From: a virus
Reading direction: 5' to 3' (one strand)
IMG/VR virus record: IMGVR_UViG_3300044960_000037
Coordinates: 1 to 47,420 of that record
DNA length: 47,420 bases
Positions 26,523 to 35,041 of the stretch are shown here, one piece after another. Numbering within the stretch: the first letter of the stretch is position 1; the number at the start of each line of letters is the position of its first letter. A program made the position numbers and the translations under genes. The notes below the pieces were generated by a model, which was given only the letters and a program-made list of their open reading frames with translations, made no database searches and was not told the DNA's origin.

Positions 26523-27974
26523 ATGAATTTTGAAGAGATCCGTCAAAGAGTACTAGAGCGATTGCAATCAGATCTACCTCCAGATTGGGGTGAATTTTAT
26601 AGATCTTCGGTCGGTTATGCTCTTGTAAATACTATAGCAGCAGAATTCTCTTACCTATACGGAGAAGTATCTAAACTTTTTCAAGAATCATTCCTCTCTA
26701 CTGCTAAATCTATGACATCTATGATAGATTGGGCTCATGCTGTCGGTTATCCTATCATCCGAACAAGAGCAGCAGAGATATCTGTAGATTATACTCATAA
26801 CAGCAGCTTTCCTCCGATTATTTTTGAAACATTACCAAATTCTAATACCTTTCTACAATCTACATTAACTCCAAATGTTTTATATACAGGTACACCTGTA
26901 TTATATTTTGGAGATATTCCTGTTTCACTGGATACTTTCACTGCAGGTAGTCCTCCACAATTCAGTCTTTCATTATTGATACCGAAAGGATCTAGCAGCA
27001 CTATGAAGCTCATCACTGGAGTCTGGAAAGCAGTCATGCTACCTTTGAATCAATTTCTTGATGATCCAGAATACTTTATAGAAGGCCCTGTAGATGATAA
27101 AAGGATATTAATCATCGCAAGAAAACCTAATATCAGTAGTTATCAACTGAAATCGATATCTATACATAAAGAAATATTCCGTGTATTAGATTATGGCGGC
27201 CTCCATGAGTCAACTATTCAAGATGATGGAGTACTGCTCCGATATGAGTCAGATTTCCCTATCGAATGGTTAGCTGGAACGACAGAATTAGTAATCATCT
27301 GGTTTAGTCCGCATGCTACGAAGTTATATACTTCTGATGATTGGATTCAAAAGAATCTTCGTTGGAATCAGTCAAATGACGGCTTGACACTTACCAATAG
27401 TACTTGGACGCTGTATACAGATTGGATGCCAGGTGAAGACGTAGATTCGATTAGAAAGAATATTCGGAATTGGATGTTCTCTCGAAATGTCGTAGTAAAT
27501 GCTGAAGACATAAAAACTAGTTCAAAACGTTATTTCGGGAGTTCTCTCATAGATGTATCTACTAATGTCAGTACTACTGGATTAGTAAAGATAAGTTATC
27601 TGTATAGAGATACAGCTAATTATCGCACTTTAACGAATCAAGAAAAAACTTCTTGGTTACAATACCTTACTTCCAAAGCTGTACCGGGTATTACCTTCCA
27701 GGTAGAAGATCCAGTCTCAAAAAATTATCAATTGAATATAGCTATTACTGTACAATCTCTCCGTTATGTAGAAGCTCAGAATGGACTTTCAGAACTCTTT
27801 AATCGATTTCCATTGAGTCTTGGAAAGACTTTTGATATTGGTGGACTTTTGAAAGAAATAAATCAATTACCAGGTATTCTAGCAGTGTCTTATCAAGTTA
27901 CTGCTTCTGATAATATCACGACTTACCGTGATTATCATCAACCAAATTATACTGTTTCTTGGGATATAGTATGA
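26523..27974 (+). CDS. Baseplate wedge protein (gp6/gpJ-like)
   Basis: A 483-residue protein with a GAGGTGA site. The N-terminus (FEEIRQRVLERLQSDLPPDWGEFYRSSVG, then a helix SYLYGEVSKLFQESF) is typical of the gpJ/gp6 family. Later there are beta-rich domains and a segment DVDSIRKNIRNWMFSRNVVVNAEDIK, where gpJ members have a similar conserved helix. It should form the inner baseplate ring with the gp25-like protein. Its stop overlaps the next start (ATGA). Confidence 0.85.
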   Translation: MNFEEIRQRVLERLQSDLPPDWGEFYRSSVGYALVNTIAAEFSYLYGEVSKLFQESFLSTAKSMTSMIDWAHAVGYPIIRTRAAEISVDYTHNSSFPPIIFETLPNSNTFLQSTLTPNVLYTGTPVLYFGDIPVSLDTFTAGSPPQFSLSLLIPKGSSSTMKLITGVWKAVMLPLNQFLDDPEYFIEGPVDDKRILIIARKPNISSYQLKSISIHKEIFRVLDYGGLHESTIQDDGVLLRYESDFPIEWLAGTTELVIIWFSPHATKLYTSDDWIQKNLRWNQSNDGLTLTNSTWTLYTDWMPGEDVDSIRKNIRNWMFSRNVVVNAEDIKTSSKRYFGSSLIDVSTNVSTTGLVKISYLYRDTANYRTLTNQEKTSWLQYLTSKAVPGITFQVEDPVSKNYQLNIAITVQSLRYVEAQNGLSELFNRFPLSLGKTFDIGGLLKEINQLPGILAVSYQVTASDNITTYRDYHQPNYTVSWDIV

Positions 27975-28906
27975 AAGAATACTGGAAAGATCTCGTCGAA
28001 TATTTCTGGAGTGTACTTTCTCCAGTCTATGTAAAATCAAAACCTTTCTGGAACTATACTGGACAGATAATGCAGTGGTGTTACACTGCTGGAGACCGTT
28101 GGACTGCATCTATCCGTCAGATCTTGGCTAGTCTCTATATTATCAGATCTCCATATAAGAAGCGAACTACACTGTCTGAAGATTGGCAACCATTAGATGA
28201 AGCTGGAAATCATGAGACTAGATTTTCTCAAAGAGAGTACAGGGTGTATGCATATCTCCAAGAATATGATGAAATCGGTTTATGGAACTGGATGTATCCA
28301 CTAATGAGTAAAGAGGATTATATGATATTACCTTGGCAATCTGTACCTCTTAGTTCCATGATTAGTAACTTTATCAAGCCTTATCATCTACCACTTTTCT
28401 TTAACTTTATGAGGATATATCCTTCTGAAGAGTTTCTAAAGCGATTAGCGAAATTTCAGGGTTATAATCTCTGGATACTTTATCCTCGCTATACTATCCG
28501 ACAAGATCAATTACCTGATTATACACTTGGAAGTACTTATAATCCATCTGATCCACCAGATTATGGTATAAACGATAAAGTGTTATCTAGCAACAGCACT
28601 TCATTAAGAAATTTATATTATCTTGGAGATTATAATGCATGGTGGATCCCGAGATATGATGGTAGTAATTGGAAAACTTGGTTTGATATAGGAGAAGTCT
28701 TATGTCTACTGGAATCTGAATTAAATGATCAATTTTTAGATCCCGTAAACTTGATCCCTGCATTGTCTGATATATTGAGATCTATATTGCCTCCCTATCT
28801 AACCATTTATGTCTATCCACTTTTATCTTCTAGAGACAATATGTCATTTTCATCTGGAATAAGAATCTTGCAAAATAGTACAGTGATATTACAACAAGGA
28901 TGGTGA
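27971..28906 (+). CDS. Baseplate protein, possibly gpI-like
   Basis: A 311-residue protein. An upstream TTG at 27959 is in frame, but the ATG at 27971 forms an ATGA overlap with the previous stop and is chosen. It is rich in Trp and Tyr (WVLS, YWKDLVEYFWSVL, ILYPRYTI), mixed helical and beta. In P2-type and many other baseplate clusters the gene after gpJ encodes gpI, which links the baseplate to fibres; this position and size fit, but the sequence itself was not recognised. Confidence 0.6.
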   Translation: MKEYWKDLVEYFWSVLSPVYVKSKPFWNYTGQIMQWCYTAGDRWTASIRQILASLYIIRSPYKKRTTLSEDWQPLDEAGNHETRFSQREYRVYAYLQEYDEIGLWNWMYPLMSKEDYMILPWQSVPLSSMISNFIKPYHLPLFFNFMRIYPSEEFLKRLAKFQGYNLWILYPRYTIRQDQLPDYTLGSTYNPSDPPDYGINDKVLSSNSTSLRNLYYLGDYNAWWIPRYDGSNWKTWFDIGEVLCLLESELNDQFLDPVNLIPALSDILRSILPPYLTIYVYPLLSSRDNMSFSSGIRILQNSTVILQQGW

Positions 28907-28912
28907 TAATGA

Positions 28913-29341
28913 GTGAGAGGACAAGTAACCATTTATACTCCGACTGGTGAGATGATATTAAAAAATCAGGTCTTATATAGTGGTCATCCAGTATTTTATG
29001 CTGTATTGTCTGGATTAGATACACGAAATAAGATATACCTACTCCGATTAGGTACTTCAAATCAACCAACAAATCCTAATCAAACCGACTTGATAAGTCC
29101 ACTTCCTTATGATTTTTTAGTTTCTAATAGAGAATTTGACGCCACAGGCGTCCGATATAATTTCTTATTATCAAACTTACCAACTGGTCTCAAATTTTCA
29201 GAAGCTGCTATCTATGGAAGTTATTATGATATCATTACTTCTAACTTGATAACAGCCACAGTAGCAAGAATAACTTTTGCTACAGTTACAATTGCAAGTG
29301 GGTTTATCTATCAGTTAGATTGGAAATTTAACCTCGTATGA
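28913..29341 (+). CDS. Small baseplate or fibre-linked protein
   Basis: A 142-residue beta-rich protein starting with GTG, with a GGATGGTGATAATG stretch upstream. Repeated hydrophobic strands (ITVYTPTGEMILKNQVLYSG-like, then EFDATGVRYNFLLSNLPTGLKFSEAAIYG) recall collar-domain fibre attachment proteins. An ATGA overlap couples it to the next gene. No family was recognised. Confidence 0.55.
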   Translation: MRGQVTIYTPTGEMILKNQVLYSGHPVFYAVLSGLDTRNKIYLLRLGTSNQPTNPNQTDLISPLPYDFLVSNREFDATGVRYNFLLSNLPTGLKFSEAAIYGSYYDIITSNLITATVARITFATVTIASGFIYQLDWKFNLV

Positions 29342-29742
29342 CTCAGATATATCCTATTGAACTTACAGCTAACACTACATTATCTTTTACGACAGAGTTA
29401 CCGGATATACAAATCGATTTTCCTTACTTTCCAAGTCCTAACTGGCAACGATTGTCTCCCTATCATCCATTAGATATCACTATATCTCCAGGAAAACTTA
29501 TATTTAATCACCATACAGACAGTGGTATACTTTTTGACCTCAGCCCTTGGACATATATAAGAAATATAAGAGATTATCCCATATTCCTCTTTATAGATGG
29601 ACAAAAAGTACAGCTCTCTCCAGATGAAGCTCATTATATCCAAGGGAAAACTCTGTCATTATTTGCTCCAGCCGGATCATGGGCTGATCTTATTTTTATT
29701 ACAGAAGCAGAAGCTGGTGAAGATCAGTATACTAAATATTGA
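29338..29742 (+). CDS. Small unrecognised tail protein
   Basis: A 134-residue soluble protein, coupled by an ATGA overlap to the gene before. It is beta-rich with many aromatic residues (FPYFPSPNWQRLSPYHP) and no transmembrane segment. By position it is a tail or fibre component. It is the last gene before the IS200/IS605-type element. Confidence 0.55.
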   Translation: MTQIYPIELTANTTLSFTTELPDIQIDFPYFPSPNWQRLSPYHPLDITISPGKLIFNHHTDSGILFDLSPWTYIRNIRDYPIFLFIDGQKVQLSPDEAHYIQGKTLSLFAPAGSWADLIFITEAEAGEDQYTKY

Positions 29743-29770
29743 TAGTTATAATTTCTCATGTTGTCAACCA

Positions 29771-29790
29771 CCCCCGACTGAAGTCAGGGG
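29771..29790 (+). repeat. Left-end hairpin of the IS200/IS605-type element
   Basis: CCCCCGACTGAAGTCAGGGG forms an eight-pair hairpin with one mismatch and a small loop. Hairpins of this form mark IS200/IS605 ends and are recognised as single strands by the Y1 transposase TnpA. Confidence 0.75.
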
Positions 29791-29922
29791 CTTGTGAGGA
29801 GTAGGTATGCCAAACCGAAACGAACAGGTTAAACGGGAGACTAGGGTGGCCGAGGTCTGATGGAAAGCGGTTGTGCCAGAACGCTAAGCCGTCTGATTGC
29901 AAGTTTCTGGCTTTAAACTCTT

Positions 29923-29958
29923 GGAGGACGCGGCTCCTCCCCTGTCTAAAGACAGGGG
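29923..29958 (+). repeat. Right-end hairpins of the IS200/IS605-type element
   Basis: Two overlapping hairpins: GGAGGA/TCCTCC (29923-29928 with 29935-29940, six-base loop) and CCCCTGTC/GACAGGGG (29939-29946 with 29951-29958, loop TAAA). They share two bases, so they cannot both form fully. This double hairpin is typical of the 3' end of such elements. Confidence 0.75.
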
Positions 29959-29978
29959 TTTCCGCTGCGTGAATTTTT

Positions 29979-31166
29979 ATGATAACTTTTAAATTTTCAC
30001 GACCTTATAAAGATCAAATCCTCTTAGATTGGAAAAGTACCTCTGATTATCCGAGGTATACTATCAGTAGTAAGGGTCTAGATCTACAGGTAAGATTAGA
30101 ATATCTACCCAATCAATATGAAGAATACATAGTTCCTGATGTATTTGATACATTGGTATTAAAAGAAATGATCATCTCAGATAATGGTACTGTTACCGTA
30201 AATGGACAGACTGTAGTCGTATTATCCAGAAATGTACCAGATACAAATATTCAATTAGCACTTGGAGGAGATCTGACTGGTAAGGCTTGGACAGGGCCAA
30301 TAGGAAATTATCAAATATCTGGTATCCATAATGGAGCTAATATAGTCTTTCAACTAGATAATCTCATTGACTTACATCCGATCTATATCACGCTAGGTAA
30401 TTATTTCCGGAAACCATTTGCTCAAGTAATCCGTGGACCAAAAGATGATTTAATCAGCTATAGTACCTTCAACTCCGCTTATAATTATCCCTGGTATTGG
30501 GAAGTCGTGAGGACGTCTACACAGATACAATATCGATTATATAAAATAACCGATATTTCAAATGTTCACCAACCATTTGGAGTTACAAATTACACACCTA
30601 AAAGAAATTTAATCTTAGTGAGAGCATTTCCGATAGATTATAATCTCCAACAAGTATCTGCTACTTTTTCTTTTGACGGGATGATATATATCGCTTTCTT
30701 AAGTGAAAATAAAGTAACCATCATAGATGCTCTCGGAGAATATATACCTATTTATAGAGGTAACTATCTATTACCTCAAGTCAAGAGTATGTACCTTATA
30801 GATACTTCTCTGGTATATGGAGATCTCTCAGGTATAATATTTCTTTTTACTTTATCAGATGATCTTAAATTAAGAACTTATGATATCAGTATCTCGAGAG
30901 TAGATGCGACATCTGAAATCGATTTATCATCTGATTTTGCTCCAGATATTCTTTATCCAGCAGATTGGTATATCGATCAAATCGTACCAAAGGTAGGTCA
31001 GGAGATAGAAGTAGCACTCTGGTCTAGAGATTACAATTTTAAGTATCTCACTTTTTATGTAAGCGATACAGAACAATTTTACTGGTTATCTGATACAGCT
31101 ACTGATAATTATTTCTGGTCAGGTGATAATGCTCCTGATGAATATGAAATATATTGGCAACGATAG
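29979..31166 (+). CDS. Tail/fibre-associated protein with no visible ribosome binding site
   Basis: A 395-residue beta-rich protein. Its ATG lies nine bases after the end of the IS200/IS605-type element, and no Shine-Dalgarno sequence precedes it, as if the insertion took the place of the normal leader. The first 110 residues look like an N-terminal adhesion or anchoring domain; the rest may be a propeller or repeated beta sheet (DLSGIIFLFTLSDDLKLRTYDI). The end repeats YWLSDTATDNYFWSGDNAPDEYEIYW, a short W.SD.A.D.Y duplication. Probably a fibre or baseplate attachment protein; no family was recognised. Confidence 0.6.
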   Translation: MITFKFSRPYKDQILLDWKSTSDYPRYTISSKGLDLQVRLEYLPNQYEEYIVPDVFDTLVLKEMIISDNGTVTVNGQTVVVLSRNVPDTNIQLALGGDLTGKAWTGPIGNYQISGIHNGANIVFQLDNLIDLHPIYITLGNYFRKPFAQVIRGPKDDLISYSTFNSAYNYPWYWEVVRTSTQIQYRLYKITDISNVHQPFGVTNYTPKRNLILVRAFPIDYNLQQVSATFSFDGMIYIAFLSENKVTIIDALGEYIPIYRGNYLLPQVKSMYLIDTSLVYGDLSGIIFLFTLSDDLKLRTYDISISRVDATSEIDLSSDFAPDILYPADWYIDQIVPKVGQEIEVALWSRDYNFKYLTFYVSDTEQFYWLSDTATDNYFWSGDNAPDEYEIYWQR

Positions 31167-31181
31167 TTTATTCGAGGTATC

Positions 31182-33500
31182 ATGCCAGATACATATGATA
31201 CACTAATACCTGATGAAGTATGGGAACAATCCGGTTTCTTATTTCCAAGACCTGGTAGTCGTGTTAGAACTACACCTATAAAATCGCTTTTTCAAAAGCT
31301 ATTAAACCGAGATGAATACATAAAGAAAGTTGTCGGTAGATTAGCTGGAACAACCAATTGGGATGATATCCCACCTAGTAATATACAGAGCTTGTTTAAC
31401 CAGCTCGGATCTCTGAATACACAATTGAATGCCTTAAATACTAATCTGACTCAACACAAGACAGCAGCTGTTTTGGATCATCCTGATAGCTCAGTTACTG
31501 ATAGTAAGATAGGAAATAGAACTATAAATGATAACTTATTTCCGACTACAGATACTAACAATCTTACTACATTATTGTCTAATCTAGCTAACCGGATAAA
31601 ATCGATTACAGGATCTACAGGCTGGAAAGACAATCCACCGGATACCCTTATTAATCTAAATAACACGGTAGCTAGGAAAGGTGTAAATGAGACTATAACG
31701 GGAGCTTGGACATTTAATAATAATGTAGTCTCATCTCAGACTATTACAGCAAGCCGTTTCATCTCTACTGTAGCTTCTGGTACAGCACCTTTAGTAGTAA
31801 CGAGTAACACTCGTGTAGCCAATCTTAATGCTGACTTGTTAGATGGTTATGACTCTGTAGATTTCCCAAGGAAAGCTGAGGGCGCTACCATAACTGGAAA
31901 CTGGACTTTCAACGGTGATTTAACTATCCAACAAGGTAGATATATCAGATATAATTCGAATTTCAGAGTAATGTATCCTAGATGGGGATTTGCTACAAAC
32001 GCTGGTAGTTCTGCAAATAAATGGCAAAAAATAGGTACCTTTACGTTCACTGGTAACTACCAGAAATGCCATATTCATGCGATTATTTGGGCTGGACGTG
32101 ATGCAGATGATGCTTATGCTACCCAACATCTTGTCATGGAGATAGATACTGGTAACACACCTAGTATCGTCACAACTTCTTACATTCTTGGACTTTATTT
32201 GGAACATGCTGCTACCTCGGGTACTACTGACTTCGCTATCAAAGACGCCAGAATTGTCATCCCTGATCCTACCAACTATCCTAATGTAGCTGAGTTATGG
32301 GTACAATGGAATGTAAGTTGGGCTCTCATATCTCCAGAAGTTCGCTTAATAGGGCCTAATAGTGTTACTGTTAGTCTCAATACAGATTTGACAGACGATG
32401 CTAACTTAGCTTCCACATCACCTCCGAGTACTGGAACAGTACTTACGCCTAATCACACTAGTATTTCAGATCTGGCTAATAGACTTGCTACTGCACGTAC
32501 TATTAGCTTAGGTGGTAGTCTGTCAGGATCTACCTCATTTGATGGAAGTAGTAACGTTACTATCAACGCGTCTATCAATGCTGGAGCAGTCGGTACGACT
32601 CAGTTAGCAAACGGTTCAGTGACCGCTCCTAAGTTAGCTACTGGTGCAATTACAGGTAGCTTGGGCTACACCCCGCTGGATAGGGCGGGGGACATCATGA
32701 CGGGGATGCTGACGGTGGCCCCCAACATCGGCGAGGCGCTCTCCCTGAAGGGCGGTAGCAGCGACCACGTATACCTCGGCTTCTATGCCCGCAGTGCCAA
32801 CCAGAACGCCCGCTCCGGCTACATCGGCTACGGCGCGGCAGGAAGCGACGTGCTGAACATCGTCAACGAGCGGCCCGGCAGTCTGGTGGCGGTCAACGGC
32901 ACTATCCTGCCTATCGAGCGTGGGATCGTCAACTTCAACTCCAACTGGAACAGCTACACCACCCCCGGCTACTACCAGGTGATCGATGCGGGGTCCTCCG
33001 CTGCCAACACCCCCCCAGCTACCTACCCCTATGGGGTTCTGTCGGTTATAAAGGCAGGCACGGCCATTACCCAGTTCTACACCCAGCACATCGGATCCGG
33101 CACCTTCGTCCGTCAGATCTATGATAGCGGCTGGGGGCCGTGGGTGGAGCTGAGCAACAACTTCACCAACAGATTCGTGGTGAGCGCATTTGCAGGGCAG
33201 GATATTTCAATTCCTGCTAATAATAGCATTTTTCTTGTTAATTTGTTTATCAATATTCCATCGGGAAAATCTTTATACATTCGTCGAGTGCGTTCGTATA
33301 TAGGTGCGAATCTGAGATTTCGTATAAGTACCTTTAACACTTGGACTGCATCAGATCCAGTATTTGAAAGTGACGTAAACACGCTTATAGTTTCGGGTTC
33401 TTTTGCTGGTGCCGTCGCATTCGGATTTACTAATTTAGCGGCTTCACCAGAAACACTTAACCGGGGTTTTGGAGCTTGGGCTGAGATGGAAATCCGCTAG
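31182..33500 (+). CDS. Chimeric tail fibre protein
   Basis: A 772-residue protein with a GAGG site. The N-terminal part carries a repeated module (RLAGTTNWDDIPP near residue 53 and ITGSTGWKDNPP near 140) and coiled coils (LGSLNTQLNALNTNL). Fibre shaft motifs follow (GAWTFNNNVVSS, LNADLLDGYDS, GNWTFNGDL). From about residue 492 to 670 the DNA is abruptly G+C-rich (32655-33190) with the GYTPLDRAGDIMTG fibre motif and a WVELSN pyocin-knob-like end. The last 100 residues return to AT-rich DNA and form a separate C-terminal domain. It should bind the host receptor. The mosaic structure points to recent exchange. Confidence 0.8.
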   Translation: MPDTYDTLIPDEVWEQSGFLFPRPGSRVRTTPIKSLFQKLLNRDEYIKKVVGRLAGTTNWDDIPPSNIQSLFNQLGSLNTQLNALNTNLTQHKTAAVLDHPDSSVTDSKIGNRTINDNLFPTTDTNNLTTLLSNLANRIKSITGSTGWKDNPPDTLINLNNTVARKGVNETITGAWTFNNNVVSSQTITASRFISTVASGTAPLVVTSNTRVANLNADLLDGYDSVDFPRKAEGATITGNWTFNGDLTIQQGRYIRYNSNFRVMYPRWGFATNAGSSANKWQKIGTFTFTGNYQKCHIHAIIWAGRDADDAYATQHLVMEIDTGNTPSIVTTSYILGLYLEHAATSGTTDFAIKDARIVIPDPTNYPNVAELWVQWNVSWALISPEVRLIGPNSVTVSLNTDLTDDANLASTSPPSTGTVLTPNHTSISDLANRLATARTISLGGSLSGSTSFDGSSNVTINASINAGAVGTTQLANGSVTAPKLATGAITGSLGYTPLDRAGDIMTGMLTVAPNIGEALSLKGGSSDHVYLGFYARSANQNARSGYIGYGAAGSDVLNIVNERPGSLVAVNGTILPIERGIVNFNSNWNSYTTPGYYQVIDAGSSAANTPPATYPYGVLSVIKAGTAITQFYTQHIGSGTFVRQIYDSGWGPWVELSNNFTNRFVVSAFAGQDISIPANNSIFLVNLFINIPSGKSLYIRRVRSYIGANLRFRISTFNTWTASDPVFESDVNTLIVSGSFAGAVAFGFTNLAASPETLNRGFGAWAEMEIR
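32655..33190 (+). other. G+C-rich mosaic segment inside the fibre gene
   Basis: About 540 bases at about 60% G+C lie in frame within a gene otherwise near 40%. Codons change to GGC, GCC, AAC, CTG and CCC types and return to AAT, ATT and AGA after about 33190. It covers the GYTPLDRAG motif and the knob-like domain, the usual site of fibre exchange. Confidence 0.8.
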
Positions 33501-33509
33501 GAGGTTACT

Positions 33510-33983
33510 ATGAACAGCGTAATATTCAAACTGCTACCCTACTCTGAATCAGGCATCATCACAAGACGCGAGAACGACACACTCATCATCAGCGGATTCC
33601 GGAGCGATGTAGACCTCGAGGCGCTACAAGCCGAACTCGAGGCCGAATGGCTCGAGCTTGCCAAGGAAGAGGCGGCCATTCAAATCAAAAACGCCCTAAC
33701 TGCTGCCCAGGAATCCCGTCGCCCAGCAAATTTCTCTGATCTGACTGTCAAACTACAGCTCGGCAGAATCACCCCTGCCGAGCGTGAGCAGTTGACTGCC
33801 TACTACGACGCGCTGGACGCGCTAGAGCAGGAAGCTGCGACGCTGCAGACAGCAATAGCGCAGGCTGATAGCGTAGACGCGCTAAATCGTATCCCCTGGC
33901 CGGCGTGGGTGGGGTGGGAGGCGTTGCCGCTCCGGCTCAAGCTGGAGGTGGAGCAAACTTATCCTGAAGCTTCTAATAAATGA
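33510..33983 (+). CDS. Tail fibre assembly chaperone candidate, foreign base composition
   Basis: A 157-residue protein with a strong AGGAGG site, nine bases after the fibre gene. It has a small beta N-terminus (MNSVIFKLLPYSESGIITRR), then a strongly helical, coiled-coil Ala/Glu-rich part (LQAELEAEWLELAKEEAA, YYDALDALEQEAATLQTA), and a Trp/Pro end (RIPWPAWVGWEALPLRLKLEVE). Base composition and codons (GCC, GCG, CTG, GAG) match the G+C-rich patch in the fibre gene rather than the rest of the phage. Size, position and helical design fit a fibre-specific assembly chaperone acquired with the fibre segment. Confidence 0.6.
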   Translation: MNSVIFKLLPYSESGIITRRENDTLIISGFRSDVDLEALQAELEAEWLELAKEEAAIQIKNALTAAQESRRPANFSDLTVKLQLGRITPAEREQLTAYYDALDALEQEAATLQTAIAQADSVDALNRIPWPAWVGWEALPLRLKLEVEQTYPEASNK

Positions 33984-34307
33984 CTTATTTATCTCATGCG
34001 TATTTCACTGGTTGCTAATCCATTCAAAGCCAAAACTGGTGACATTTAGCGTGTTTCTCATCTTTCAAGTGGTGACATTTAGCGTGGCGCGTGACACACA
34101 GTTAGAGTTAGGATACAGTCTAATGCTAGCTCTTGGACAGGAAATGTCTGGGTAAAGGGATCTCTAATGGTACGAGTCTCATAATACAAAGCGTCATACA
34201 GATAACATAATTTTCACGATAACTAAACAATATATGACTTTTAATTTTTGGAGTCGCTATATCTACTCTAAATCGATTTATCACTAATTTATGGACTATG
34301 ATATCTT
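33984..34307 (+). other. Gene-free stretch between fibre genes
   Basis: 324 bases with no convincing gene. It contains two direct copies of a 17-base word (see the repeat entry), one AATCGATT motif (34271-34278), and AT-rich sequence before the next gene. There is no clear Shine-Dalgarno sequence before the ATG at 34308. Confidence 0.6.
34037..34086 (+). repeat. Direct 17-base repeats, possible insertion-sequence end
   Basis: TGGTGACATTTAGCGTG occurs at 34037-34053 and again at 34070-34086, 33 bases apart start to start. The second copy continues with GCGCGTGACAC, a second GTGACA. Repeated short transposase sites of this GTGACA kind are found at the ends of some IS families (IS21-like). No transposase is nearby, so this would be a relic. 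Confidence 0.45.
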
Positions 34308-34634
34308 ATGAATGAAGAAATTCTCATTAATGTAAAACGTGGTGAATCTATCGCCATCACATTGGAGTTTACAGACGAGAATGGTAATCCTATAGATCTT
34401 ACCAGCGCTACTTTGAGTTTGTCCATGCCGAGCATACCAGGGATATCGATTTCACCAATCGATTTAGTAAATGGTAAAGCTATGCTCTATGCATCTAAGA
34501 CTACTATTTCCAGTTTACAAACTGTTGATCATGAAGGAAGTATAACCTTAGATCTACCTATTGATGCAACTAGATCAGATGTTAGAATTATTCCTTTAGT
34601 TATTATGATCAAAGATGTTCAACACTCTATCTGA
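34308..34634 (+). CDS. Small Ig-like baseplate/fibre domain protein
   Basis: A 108-residue beta-sandwich protein. The N-terminus (ILINVKRGESIAITLEFTD, then GNPIDLTSATLSL) matches the small Ig-like domain found at the N-terminus of many phage receptor-binding and BppU-type proteins. It may anchor the following fibre parts to the baseplate. No ribosome binding site is visible. Confidence 0.55.
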   Translation: MNEEILINVKRGESIAITLEFTDENGNPIDLTSATLSLSMPSIPGISISPIDLVNGKAMLYASKTTISSLQTVDHEGSITLDLPIDATRSDVRIIPLVIMIKDVQHSI

Positions 34635-34710
34635 GAAATTTAGCATACCGTACCGTAAGTTCTACGGAAACCGGCCTTTGTGTAAGTTCTGAAGAACAGA
34701 GGTGTAAATT

Positions 34711-35022
34711 ATGGTAGATCGCCCAGTTAAAGTAATTGTCAAAACACGATCTATATCAGTTCGAGTTGGTACTCAAGGCCCACCTGGCCCGCCAGGGCCT
34801 CCTGGTCCACCAGGCTCTCCTGGCTCTCCGACTGCTTTTATACATCATCAGACTTCACCTTCAGATGTATGGATTATAAATCATAACCTTGGTTATTATC
34901 CAGACGTTACTGTACTATCTCCGGGATTAAGAGAAGTAGATGTAGAAGTAGTACATACAAATACAAATCAAGCTAGAGTTTATTTTGTAGTACCATATAC
35001 AGGAGTAGCTCGTTGTATATGA
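34711..35022 (+). CDS. Short fibre protein with a collagen-like stretch
   Basis: A 103-residue protein with an AGAGGTG site. After 20 residues of N-terminal beta strand comes GTQGPPGPPGPPGPPGSPG, six Gly-X-Y collagen triplets, then a C-terminal beta domain (HHQTSPSDVWIINHNLGYYPDVTV...). The C-terminal domain (WIINHNLGYYPDV) is the type seen at ends of short phage fibres. Trimerisation through the collagen helix is expected. The region encoding the repeat is locally rich in G+C. Confidence 0.75.
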   Translation: MVDRPVKVIVKTRSISVRVGTQGPPGPPGPPGPPGSPGSPTAFIHHQTSPSDVWIINHNLGYYPDVTVLSPGLREVDVEVVHTNTNQARVYFVVPYTGVARCI

Positions 35023-35030
35023 TATAGTTT
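35023..35030 (+). promoter_or_regulatory. TATAGTTT start-associated element
   Basis: TATAGTTT is followed by GAGGG; its TAG lies 17 bases before the ATG at 35042. It has the same layout as the element before the capsid gene. Confidence 0.5.
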
Positions 35031-35041
35031 GAGGGATTATT

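Larger units (their letters stand above)
29761..29970 (+). mobile_element. Small IS200/IS605-type non-coding element with a possible omega-RNA
   Basis: About 210 bases of sequence, clearly richer in G+C than its surroundings and without a convincing gene. It begins with TTGTCAACCA and a hairpin like the left ends of IS200/IS605 family elements, and ends with hairpins followed by GTTTCCGCTGCG, like their right ends. Between them several helices can be drawn: AACC/GGTT (29813-29816 with 29827-29830) and GCCAGAA/TTCTGGC (29875-29881 with 29905-29911). Such elements without tnpA or tnpB are known as stand-alone, non-autonomous copies. The folded interior resembles HEARO/omega-RNA guide RNA of IscB; in IscB loci the guide lies 5' of the scaffold, so bases before 29761 would be the guide. 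The RNA role is inference. Confidence 0.7.

Noticed and set aside
29846-29920. A tRNA-Leu-like start (GGGTGGCCGAG) in the non-coding element
   Set aside because: No T-loop TTCGAATC sequence and no acceptor stem pairs with it. The likeness is limited to the D-arm type sequence and fits better as part of the element's folded RNA.
32634-33089. A 151-residue reverse-strand frame rich in Val and Gly
   Set aside because: It appears only where the fibre gene is G+C-rich, which removes stop codons on the other strand; the forward protein has good fibre motifs.
34764-34830. Short tandem DNA repeats that might be read as a CRISPR-like array or satellite
   Set aside because: They encode Gly-Pro-Pro collagen triplets in frame in a fibre gene; there are no spacers.
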